The notes below the pieces were generated by a model, which was given only the letters and a program-made list of their open reading frames with translations, made no database searches and had not been told where the DNA came from. From a virus, in the IMG/VR virus record IMGVR_UViG_3300032397_003225, positions 1-38,804 of that record: a DNA stretch of 38,804 nt; one strand, 5' to 3'. Positions 24,060-30,558 of the stretch are shown piece by piece. Within the stretch, counting starts at the first letter, position 1. Each line of letters opens with the position of its first letter. A program made the translations under genes and the position numbers.

Positions 24060-24532
24060 TATGGGTATGCTTTTTATTGGTATATCAATCACTTGCGAGT
24101 AGACAACACAGGCACCAGAGCGAACTACGGCACGGTCGAACCCGTCTATTCTGTCTGGTGCACCTCGTGGACATCGAGCCAAGACAACTCCACGACGTGG
24201 TGCAGCATCTCGAATGAGTTGACGACCGATGTGACGAACACGACGTTCGCCATGGCCTGGGAGTCCTACACATCTACGTGTTTCTGTGCTGGCAAACTAC
24301 AACCGGATGAACGTGAGAAGCGCGCTCAGGCACGACAGCAAGCTCCAGCACCATTGCTTCATTGCTGGCTTGAGACATTGCCGGCACGAAGGCATCGTAT
24401 TCGCGACGAGAGGGCGCCGAACAGATGGGGGCGACAGCTGAAGTACGGAACGGCGAATGGACTACGGCCTGTTCCGATGCTGTGCTAAGCTGCTCTCTCA
24501 GATCGCTGTACGTGTGAATCAAGGAGTTCGTC
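24060..24532 (+). ncRNA. Long untranslated leader or structured RNA after P1 (tentative)
   Basis: About 470 bp between P1 and the next convincing gene. No frame looks like a real protein; a 143-aa frame here starts with TTG and has no ribosome binding site or family resemblance. A bulged hairpin lies at 24160-24203 (GCACC/GGTGC and TCGTGG/CCACGA with a 3-nt bulge). It may be a small RNA or a regulatory leader for the 78-aa gene. A tiny ATG frame near 24061 ends after 13 codons. Confidence 0.3.
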
Positions 24533-24769
24533 ATGAAACATGAACCGAGTCGTGTAAAATCCTGTCCCGATTGCGACGGTGAAAATGAAGACTGCCCGAC
24601 CTGCGAAGGCTGCGGAGAGGTCTACTACTTCACGGCCGATGAGCTTGTAGAGATAGACACCCGTCTGAAAGCTTTCGAGGGCGGCAGGCTCACTGGGGAG
24701 CAGAGCAAGCGATTCGTCTCGTTTGCATTGAAAGCAATCGCGTTGCGCCCAACGCCTACTTCCTGGTAG
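24533..24769 (+). CDS. Small zinc-finger protein, DnaJ-type CxxC repeats (78 aa)
   Basis: CPDCDGENEDCPTCEGCGEVYYF near the N-terminus gives closely spaced Cys pairs like half of a DnaJ-type zinc finger; the rest is a short helical part. AAGGAGTTCGTC precedes ATG 24533. It overlaps by 14 bp, tail to tail, with a minus-strand gene. Likely expressed from P1. Function unknown. Confidence 0.75.
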   Translation: MKHEPSRVKSCPDCDGENEDCPTCEGCGEVYYFTADELVEIDTRLKAFEGGRLTGEQSKRFVSFALKAIALRPTPTSW

Positions 24770-24962
24770 GAATCCTTCGATCGAACGACTCGACCGTGCG
24801 CCCGTAGAGCTGCAGCAGCTGGGTGTACAGGATGTCGAAGTCGGCCTTGTACTCTTCAATCTGGGTGAGATCGAGCGGAGCGTTGTTCCTCAGGGGCAAC
24901 ATGAAGCGGTCGAGCCCGTCTTTTATCTCTGACCAATCAACCAGCAACTCCTCTGTTCGCAT
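24756..24962 (-). CDS. Small hypothetical protein (68 aa)
   Basis: Begins MRTEELLVDWSEIKDGLDRF; acidic and helical with no recognised family. AGGAGA lies ten bases before ATG 24962, which is preferred over an in-frame start at 25031 that would translate the promoter and G-run leader upstream. Driven by promoter P3 on the minus strand; converges with the zinc-finger gene. Confidence 0.7.
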   Translation of the reverse strand: MRTEELLVDWSEIKDGLDRFMLPLRNNAPLDLTQIEEYKADFDILYTQLLQLYGRTVESFDRRIPTRK

Positions 24963-25011
24963 GTTATCAATTTCTCCTGTTGATTCCTCTTCCTGCCCCC
25001 CATACAAACTG

Positions 25012-25063
25012 CCTCCCGCCCAACCCGACATTCAGTTTATCCTGACATTATGCTACAAGTCAA
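25012..25063 (-). promoter_or_regulatory. Promoter P3 with G-run start region (minus strand)
   Basis: On the minus strand: TTGACT (25063-25058), 18 bp, TAAACT (25039-25034), then GGGTTGGGCGGGAGG and GTTTGTATGG. Spacing, G-run and GTTTGTATG match P1 and P2, though the -35 and -10 each differ by one base. It would transcribe the 68-aa gene. Confidence 0.75.
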
Positions 25064-25110
25064 CACTAATCCTATGTATTGATCCGATCTGTCCTAAGTT
25101 ATTGTTTCAA

Positions 25111-26628
25111 CTAGCCAATGACGGACATACGGGCGGAGATGCCTTCTCCTGAATGCCACCCATCGTCTTCCTCGGCAACCTCGCTGTAGCGAAGCACGCG
25201 AATCGCATATGCAAAAGCGTCACCGAGGTCCTTGTCTCCACTGGCAGTGAAGGACAGCAGCTGACTGATGAGATCTCCACGTCGTGCGACGTCAGGGTTG
25301 CTGCGAGGGTCGAGGTTCGGATTGAAGAAGATGAGCTTGGACTCGAAGGCCGGCAGGGTGGCCATGAGTCGGAGCTCTTTGCTTTGATTGCCTGGGCGCA
25401 CGGGGAAAATGGGCAATGGCACCTCTGATCGTTCCATCAAGTACTCACGCAGTGCGCGTTGGTAACCTGTTTCCTCGATGGCAATCATGTCCGGACGCCA
25501 ACGGCGTGCCTCGGCGATGATGGCCTGTCCCTGTTCGGTGAATCCGAGCTTGTTGTGCCAGGCGTCGGCGATGAAGGAGAAGTTACGCTCGCGGTCGTGC
25601 AACACGGTGACACAGGCGAAGTAGGATGATTGACGCTTGTCGGTGATGGCCAAGTCGTAGGCCTGAACGCAGTACAGTCGGCGTGGGTCTCCCAGGAGAT
25701 CTGCATCATAGAATTGAATGTGCTCCGACTTAACAATGGCCATGGAGGCAGAGATCGCCTTGCAGCGATACGCCCTATCGTACTCCATGGGCCCCACTTC
25801 TCTACGCAGACTCATTAGAGCTTGCCGATGCCATCGACCGGGCCATAGTGGAAGATATGGGTCTTCGTCGGTGCCTACAGCATAGATGTAGGACTTCCAT
25901 TCAGGATTGACTCTCAATGATGCGATAACATCTTCGGAGTGATGAGGTGTGCCTATCGATATAGCTACACCATCCTCTTCCAGCATAGGCAATACTTCAG
26001 CGTAAACTTTCTTCTTGATTGATTCTCTAAATTGAGGATAGACTAGTGCTGTTCTGAAGTCAGAAATATCGTCGAGTAGAACCATATCTGCCCTACCGCC
26101 TTCGACCGAACTCATGATGCCGGAGGCTTCGAGTGAGGGATCCTTCGATTGTACACTACGTGAAATTTGTATGGAGCTCTTGTGCCAAATCCCTTTATGG
26201 GCTGGAATGAGGTCTGGGAATACAAGTCTGACTAGTTTGTTTGTCTTTATCATGTCTGATATTAGAGACAGCCTCTCGCGTGCCTTTTCATCTGACTGAG
26301 TGAATAGCTTGATTCTTATGTTAGGATTTGTTCCCAGTTTCCAGATTAGAAATGCGAGTGCGACCGAGGTTTTGGCGTGCGATTTGGCTGCCTCGATTTG
26401 CACACGTCTATACTTCTGGAAATGTGCCAACCATTCACGATGGAATGGTTCCAGTTTGATACGCTTGCCTTGCGTGGTGCGCCAGATGAATTCCATGAAG
26501 GCTGCAGGGTCTTTCCGAGCGGCCAAGATCTGTGTCTTCAACCTGGCCGCCGAGGCCAGCATCATTCTGGCTCGGGCTGCCTCCTTCTGCTCGCCTTCCG
26601 GCATCGGGTGTTTCTTGCCACCGGGCAT
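25111..26628 (-). CDS. terL: Terminase large subunit
   Basis: A 505-aa DNA-packaging motor. The ATPase domain has a Walker A-like EAAKSHAKTSVAL (about 79-91) and Walker B MVLLDDIS. The nuclease domain shows Asp in AYDLAITDKR (about 324), Glu in IAIEETGYQ (about 373) and Asp in GDKDLGDAFAYA (about 470), the RNase H-like triad. It cuts concatemeric DNA and pumps it into the capsid. AAGGAG sits about ten bases before ATG 26628. Upstream on the same strand is a likely small subunit. The length is typical. Confidence 0.93.
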   Translation of the reverse strand: MPGGKKHPMPEGEQKEAARARMMLASAARLKTQILAARKDPAAFMEFIWRTTQGKRIKLEPFHREWLAHFQKYRRVQIEAAKSHAKTSVALAFLIWKLGTNPNIRIKLFTQSDEKARERLSLISDMIKTNKLVRLVFPDLIPAHKGIWHKSSIQISRSVQSKDPSLEASGIMSSVEGGRADMVLLDDISDFRTALVYPQFRESIKKKVYAEVLPMLEEDGVAISIGTPHHSEDVIASLRVNPEWKSYIYAVGTDEDPYLPLWPGRWHRQALMSLRREVGPMEYDRAYRCKAISASMAIVKSEHIQFYDADLLGDPRRLYCVQAYDLAITDKRQSSYFACVTVLHDRERNFSFIADAWHNKLGFTEQGQAIIAEARRWRPDMIAIEETGYQRALREYLMERSEVPLPIFPVRPGNQSKELRLMATLPAFESKLIFFNPNLDPRSNPDVARRGDLISQLLSFTASGDKDLGDAFAYAIRVLRYSEVAEEDDGWHSGEGISARMSVIG

Positions 26629-26663
26629 AGGAACTAGACTCCTTTTTCCGTAGCAACCATGGC

Positions 26664-27653
26664 TTAGACTCCTGCTGCCAGTTCGAGCTCGTCCTCGTCT
26701 ATATCCTCCAGCTCATCCATTGTTTCCTCTGGAGAGAACGCGCCATCCGATGGAAATCCGATGTCCGATTGCTCAAAGCCTGCTTCGGATGGTATGGAGT
26801 CGACGAGTGTTGAATTCACATCAATCACACCACTGGATATGGCCTCAATCACAGCATCTGTCAGGTCGCTCTCCAAGTCACTCTTGGCATCTGTTGGCTC
26901 TGAAACTTCTGCATCTGCCAGTGCGTGGTCTTCTGCAACACTGGTGCCCACGGCCTCCACGACACGGCGTCGTTGGTCGAGGATGCGATCTGGGAGCTCA
27001 CCCGAGCCAGCCATTGCTTCCAGCTCTTCATTGCTGCAGCGCTCGAGCAAGATACCGATCTCGATACCGAGGATGTTCTCGGGCCGACCCATCTGCATTT
27101 GTTCAATCTTCATGGCCTTCTCGACAACGGTGGTGGAACTTTCCAGTGACCTGATGATCTGGTAGATGAGCTTCGGAGAAATTTCTGGCATCTCGAAGTC
27201 GTCGGCTTCTAGCTTCTCGATGACCTTGGCCGCATACATCTGAGACATCTTCGCCGACTGCAGCGCGGACTTCATCGAGATCCGTGCTGCCATGGCCTCC
27301 TCCGCTGCCTGACGGGCCGCCTCGCCCTTCGTAACCGCTGCCTCCTCCCAGGAGTCACGGAAGACGGCCATCTCCTTGTGCACGGTCGAGCCAGTCACCA
27401 TGAGCTCGATGAAGGGAGGCAAGCTCTGGTTCGGCCAGCCAAGCATCACCGCACGCCTGGCAATACGCTTTCCAACGCCTCCTGCAGCCATCACCGTTGC
27501 AATCGTGGGGCGTTCTCGATAGGCCGCAAGCATCTTGTCCCATGTGGCACGATCCACGCCGTAGTTGCGCAGATTCACCATGACAGCTTTCACGGTCGTG
27601 GCACTCTTGGCACGCTTCACGGTCGTGACGCTCTTGGCACGCTTCACGCTCAT
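26664..27653 (-). CDS. Putative terminase small subunit-like protein (329 aa)
   Basis: Lies 35 bp upstream of terL on the same strand. Residues about 45-80 (YRERPTIATVMAAGGVGKRIARRAVMLGWP) look like a helix-turn-helix of the kind terminase small subunits use. The central part is helical (EEAMAARISMKSALQSAKMSQMYAAKVIEKLE) and the last 100 residues are strongly acidic. The N-terminus has a 9-aa tandem repeat (VKRAKSVTT, VKRAKSATT). ATG 27653 follows GGAG by eight bases and lies downstream of a good minus-strand promoter, which rules out a start at 27719. The terminase role is inferred from position and the HTH, not strong identity. Confidence 0.6.
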   Translation of the reverse strand: MSVKRAKSVTTVKRAKSATTVKAVMVNLRNYGVDRATWDKMLAAYRERPTIATVMAAGGVGKRIARRAVMLGWPNQSLPPFIELMVTGSTVHKEMAVFRDSWEEAAVTKGEAARQAAEEAMAARISMKSALQSAKMSQMYAAKVIEKLEADDFEMPEISPKLIYQIIRSLESSTTVVEKAMKIEQMQMGRPENILGIEIGILLERCSNEELEAMAGSGELPDRILDQRRRVVEAVGTSVAEDHALADAEVSEPTDAKSDLESDLTDAVIEAISSGVIDVNSTLVDSIPSEAGFEQSDIGFPSDGAFSPEETMDELEDIDEDELELAAGV

Positions 27654-27676
27654 CTCAAGCTCTCCATGTTTTTCCG

Positions 27677-27705
27677 ATAGTAGCAGGCATATGTGCCACT
27701 TACAA
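27677..27705 (-). promoter_or_regulatory. Minus-strand promoter for the terminase genes
   Basis: On the minus strand: TTGTAA (27705-27700), 17 bp, TACTAT (27682-27677), about 24 bp before ATG 27653. A good sigma70-type match placed to drive the putative small subunit and terL. Confidence 0.6.
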
Positions 27706-27731
27706 GCACACTTTGGCACTTTGTGACATCA

Positions 27732-27761
27732 CTGACACGGTTTTGCTTGCAAAGCTAAAAG
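27732..27761 (+). promoter_or_regulatory. Plus-strand promoter for the HTH gene run
   Basis: CTGACA (27732-27737), 18 bp, TAAAAG (27756-27761). It shares the 18-bp spacing and TAAAA core of P1 and P2 but lacks the G-run. It faces the gene at 27812 and is divergent from the terminase promoter. Confidence 0.5.
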
Positions 27762-27811
27762 TTCGATGGTAGTAGAAATAAGGAACACCTGATGACAAGG
27801 AGCAACATCCA

Positions 27812-28153
27812 GTGTCACCAGTGGACATGAGCTTGGTCAAATCGACGCCGAGATCGAAGCAGAAGCATCACAGGTCCGGGACGAAGCGTGCTCGGCTCCA
27901 GTCTCGACTGACCCAGACCATGCGCGTGCGTGGGTACATGATGGTGTGCGAGGTAGCAGAAAAGATTGGAATTCATCACATAACAGTCTACCGATGGATC
28001 CACGATGGTAAGATCAAAGCCAAGGATTTCTCAGGGGCCTACTACGTCGACTGGTTGTCTGTCATGGACTACCTCGGCGACGTGGCCGAGATTCTGGGTT
28101 TACACCCAGACGAACCTACAAGAGACATCGAGGCCGGCAATGTTGAAGGATGA
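27812..28153 (+). CDS. Excisionase/MerR-like helix-turn-helix protein (113 aa)
   Basis: The C-terminal half (GYMMVCEVAEKIGIHHITVYRWIHDGKIKAKDFSGAYYVDWLSVMDYL) is a winged helix-turn-helix of the MerR/excisionase (HTH_17) type; the N-terminus is basic. AAGGAG at 27798-27803 fits the GTG start at 27812; an in-frame ATG at 27827 is possible. It is divergent from the terminase operon, so it could regulate that promoter or be an architectural DNA-binding factor. No integrase is seen beside it. Confidence 0.75.
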   Translation: MSPVDMSLVKSTPRSKQKHHRSGTKRARLQSRLTQTMRVRGYMMVCEVAEKIGIHHITVYRWIHDGKIKAKDFSGAYYVDWLSVMDYLGDVAEILGLHPDEPTRDIEAGNVEG

Positions 28154-28388
28154 GATGCAATCGAAGTTGGCCAGAGTATTTCGTGCTATATACGCACTGC
28201 TGCTGGGAGCGATCGGACTTGTCTTCATCGTGATTTTCTTGACTGCGCTCATCTGGCCTCTGGCCTTGTACGTTACAGAGCAGCACATCGGCTTCCTTCG
28301 ACTGTCCGCTGTCGTTCTCGTCGCTCTGATCCTGCAGTTGCCAACCCTTGCAGTTCTCAGTGCGAAGAAGAAAGGCCAACCGTTATGA
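28140..28388 (+). CDS. Small two-pass membrane protein (82 aa), holin-like
   Basis: Two hydrophobic segments (IYALLLGAIGLVFIVIFLTALIWPLALYV and LSAVVLVALILQLPTLAVL) with a basic C-terminal end (SAKKKGQPL). Size and topology fit a class II holin, but small membrane proteins of other function look the same. GAGG lies before ATG 28140, which overlaps the HTH gene by 14 bp; its stop overlaps the next gene (ATGA). It is far from the endolysin, which weakens the holin reading. Confidence 0.6.
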   Translation: MLKDEMQSKLARVFRAIYALLLGAIGLVFIVIFLTALIWPLALYVTEQHIGFLRLSAVVLVALILQLPTLAVLSAKKKGQPL

Positions 28389-28663
28389 CCTATCGCTACG
28401 AGCTCCCCGCTGTCGAGCGTATACTCGAACGAATCAGGGCGCTGTCTGTTCCGGACCTGCTCAAGTTCATCGTCGATGCCTGTTGCTCGATTGTTCCTTC
28501 CACCGAGGCAGCGAATGCACAGGACATCTGGGCTGAGTGGAAGGAACGCTCGCTATGGGAAAAGCAGGCGGTGCTCTTCGGCCTGACGCTGGACATGGCC
28601 AGGATCGTCAGCGGTTGCGCCAAGACTCTTGCTGAGCAGGCGAGAGTTGAAGAGACTCTCTGA
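28385..28663 (+). CDS. Small hypothetical protein (92 aa)
   Basis: Helical, starting MTYRYELPAVERILERIRAL; no family recognised. The ATG overlaps the upstream stop (ATGA) and the stop overlaps the next start (TGATG), so it is tightly coupled in a four-gene run. Confidence 0.65.
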   Translation: MTYRYELPAVERILERIRALSVPDLLKFIVDACCSIVPSTEAANAQDIWAEWKERSLWEKQAVLFGLTLDMARIVSGCAKTLAEQARVEETL

Positions 28664-29010
28664 TGCCTGATGAGTTGCTTGAGTATCTGAGTGCCATCGT
28701 CTCGGATCGACGCAATGGACAGGACGTGCAGCGTCTCGCCGCCCGTCTGCTGGCCAGCTGGCGAGCGGGCCTTGTTCTGCCTCCGAGCAGTCTGAGAGAG
28801 CTGCGTCGAATACTGGAGCGTCCTGTCCCCTGTTCCAGACTGCAGAGCGATGGCTCGTGCCTCTGGCTGCGCAAATACGCTAACGTCGAGGGTCTCCCAC
28901 TGCCAGAGGCTGGCAAACGCGCCTTTTGCCATCGTCAGCTCAACGGTACAGAAGCTCAGCGCTACGACCAGTGCAACGGTTTCAGCAAGCGACTCGCCTC
29001 GAAGGAATAG
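28663..29010 (+). CDS. Small hypothetical protein (115 aa)
   Basis: Starts MPDELLEYLSAIVSDRRNGQDVQRLAARLLASWRAG; Arg-rich and helical in the first half, with three Cys later (PVPCSRLQSDGSC, then AFCHRQ). No family recognised. The ATG overlaps the previous TGA; the run ends here at a possible terminator followed by promoter P2. Confidence 0.6.
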   Translation: MPDELLEYLSAIVSDRRNGQDVQRLAARLLASWRAGLVLPPSSLRELRRILERPVPCSRLQSDGSCLWLRKYANVEGLPLPEAGKRAFCHRQLNGTEAQRYDQCNGFSKRLASKE

Positions 29011-29051
29011 ACACCATCCATCATCGGCCTGGCGAATCGGTGTCGATTTTT
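29010..29051 (+). terminator. Possible rho-independent terminator
   Basis: GACACC (29010-29015) pairs with GGTGTC (29039-29044), followed by GATTTTT. It overlaps the stop of the upstream gene and sits directly before P2. The loop is 23 nt, so strength is uncertain. Confidence 0.45.
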
Positions 29052-29052
29052 C

Positions 29053-29100
29053 TTGACAGTTCACTCCGGCATAATGTAAAATATGGGTGGTTTGGGTGGG
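29053..29100 (+). promoter_or_regulatory. Promoter P2 with G-run start region
   Basis: TTGACA (29053-29058), 18 bp, TAAAAT (29077-29082), then GGGTGGTTTGGGTGGG (29085-29100) and AAGGTTTGTATG. It is nearly the same as P1 from the T-run upstream to the TATGCTTTT downstream, although the 18-bp spacers differ. Confidence 0.85.
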
Positions 29101-29158
29101 TTAAGGTTTGTATGCATATGCTTTTCTACTGAAGAACCCGCAATTATTGGATATTTGC

Positions 29159-29383
29159 ATGGACAAGAATCCACCGAAGAGAGTCACCTGTGCGCACTGC
29201 CGCAGGCGCAGGCGTGCGAAGTTCATGGAATGGCACGAAACGATATCGGTGTGGCAGTGCAGAGACTTCTGCGAGTGCGACGATCACCGTGGGGCCGAGC
29301 GGCCCCTACAATTTGGCGGGCTCGACGGATTCGGCGGACTTGGCAGGCTCAGTGGGTTCGGTTGGATCAAAGGTTTCAACTGA
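29159..29383 (+). CDS. Small basic zinc-finger-like protein (74 aa)
   Basis: The N-terminal part VTCAHCRRRRRAKFMEWHE followed by CRDFCECDDH gives a Cys/His cluster on a basic background; the C-terminus is Gly/Phe-rich. It begins about 60 bp after the G-run of P2. No good ribosome binding site precedes ATG 29159. The last 78 bp overlap the 3' end of a minus-strand membrane gene, so one of the two ends may be shorter in reality. Confidence 0.55.
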   Translation: MDKNPPKRVTCAHCRRRRRAKFMEWHETISVWQCRDFCECDDHRGAERPLQFGGLDGFGGLGRLSGFGWIKGFN

Positions 29384-29854
29384 CGGCTTGACTGCTTCCG
29401 TTTTGCTGGAATCAGGTTCTGCCTTGGCCAGCACTGCCGGGTATTCCCCGGTCTTGGCTTTCACCTTCTCGATGACCTTTTTGTGCAGCTCCAGGAGCTC
29501 CATCGGGTCGTCGGGCAGCGTGACGCCTGCGACTACCTCCAGGCGCTTCTTGAACACCGTGTAGGCGAACAGCGAGAGCAGGCCGCAGACCACGCCGAGG
29601 ATGAGCCTTCCGGCGATGTGCTGGTTCGAGTCGGTCAACCAGTTCGGGATGAAGCTGGCCAGTGCGCCAAGCACAGGGTTCAGCGGCGTGAGCACGAAGG
29701 CCTTGAACCAGCTCTTGTCCATGAGCCTGCCGAGCGGTGAGAACCTGACCCCCATGGCTTTCAGAGTCGTCACGGCTGCCATGATGGCCAAACACGTGGC
29801 GAGGAACTGCCAGCGCAGGAAGACGTCTGTCAGGTCGATGACTTGTTGTTTCAT
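29306..29854 (-). CDS. Membrane protein (182 aa), possible holin-like or envelope protein
   Basis: Three hydrophobic stretches: LATCLAIMAAVTTLKAM, AFVLTPLNPVLGALASFI and LILGVVCGLLSLFAYTVF. After about residue 105 comes a charged tail ending in a Pro/Glu/Ala repeat (DPTEPTEPAKSAESVEPAK). AGGAG lies seven bases before ATG 29854. It pairs with the upstream HExxH membrane gene, and both follow the tail fibre gene on the same strand, a common site for phage lysis genes. No family match is certain. Confidence 0.7.
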   Translation of the reverse strand: MKQQVIDLTDVFLRWQFLATCLAIMAAVTTLKAMGVRFSPLGRLMDKSWFKAFVLTPLNPVLGALASFIPNWLTDSNQHIAGRLILGVVCGLLSLFAYTVFKKRLEVVAGVTLPDDPMELLELHKKVIEKVKAKTGEYPAVLAKAEPDSSKTEAVKPSVETFDPTEPTEPAKSAESVEPAKL

Positions 29855-29856
29855 GT

Positions 29857-30462
29857 TTATGCTCCTAGTCCTACTTTCTGGAACATCACGTGGTGCGCTG
29901 CTTCATTCATGGGCCAACCGCACTTGTCCAGAACATGATGACTGACCTCATGTCGGAATATGGACTTGACGTACCCAGGGTCGTTGGGCAGCATACCCAC
30001 GGCGAACATGGACCCCCAGCTGTAGCCTCTCACCGTGCGGCCTAACGTGCCCAATCTCTCCTGATCCAGGAAGAGCCCTGTTAGTCCGGATATAGATTTC
30101 GTCACTTCCGCCATTGATGGCACTACCGGCCTGTCATCTCTGATGAGTGACACAGAGATCCAGAAGCTGATCAATTCTTCTGTCCATTGCTCAATCGTGG
30201 CCTTTCCCTGCTTGTTGTTCAATTTGCCTAGCACGATTGAGATATTGTGCTTGGTGATGAAGTCTATCTTGGTTGCCTTGCATCTGATCCAATACCATGC
30301 TGGTATGCCCAACAGGAACACAGCACCCGTGGCTGCTGAAACCCATCTGCCCGGTCCGCTAGCCGTGATGGCAGCAATCAGGCACAGTGTGAAAGCACCT
30401 GCACAGATGCCTATTGGTGCTAGCAAGTCCAGTGGTTGGAAGAGTTTTCTGCTGTATGGCAT
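29857..30462 (-). CDS. Membrane-anchored HExxH metallopeptidase-like protein (201 aa)
   Basis: Two N-terminal membrane segments (LLAPIGICAGAFTLCLIAAITASG and WVSAATGAVFLLGIPAWYWI), then a soluble part with HEVSHHVLDKC near the C-terminus (about residues 178-188) and NEAAHH soon after, fitting a zincin site with a downstream Glu. AGGAG nine bases before ATG 30462 chooses this start over longer frames that would run back into the hairpin upstream. It is the second HExxH membrane protein in the window. A role in lysis or envelope processing is inferred. Confidence 0.65.
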   Translation of the reverse strand: MPYSRKLFQPLDLLAPIGICAGAFTLCLIAAITASGPGRWVSAATGAVFLLGIPAWYWIRCKATKIDFITKHNISIVLGKLNNKQGKATIEQWTEELISFWISVSLIRDDRPVVPSMAEVTKSISGLTGLFLDQERLGTLGRTVRGYSWGSMFAVGMLPNDPGYVKSIFRHEVSHHVLDKCGWPMNEAAHHVMFQKVGLGA

Positions 30463-30498
30463 GAGTTGTATCTCCTGTTCAGCTACCAACAGAATAAA

Positions 30499-30556
30499 GC
30501 TCCACTCCTCGAGCTCAATGACGACGGCACTGCAAGGGCCAATCGAGGAGTGGAGC
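30499..30556 (-). terminator. 14-bp perfect inverted repeat after the tail fibre gene
   Basis: GCTCCACTCCTCGA (30499-30512) is the exact reverse complement of TCGAGGAGTGGAGC (30543-30556), with a 30-nt loop. It begins two bases after the stop of the 1033-aa minus-strand gene and is followed on that strand by TTTATTCTG. It probably ends or stabilises the tail transcript. Confidence 0.5.
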
Positions 30557-30558
30557 AA

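Noticed and set aside
24057-24488. A 143-aa frame after promoter P1.
   Set aside because: TTG start without ribosome binding site, odd composition, no family likeness; treated as non-coding.
24963-25031. Longer start (25031) for the 68-aa minus-strand gene.
   Set aside because: It would translate the G-run leader of promoter P3; a good ribosome binding site fits ATG 24962.
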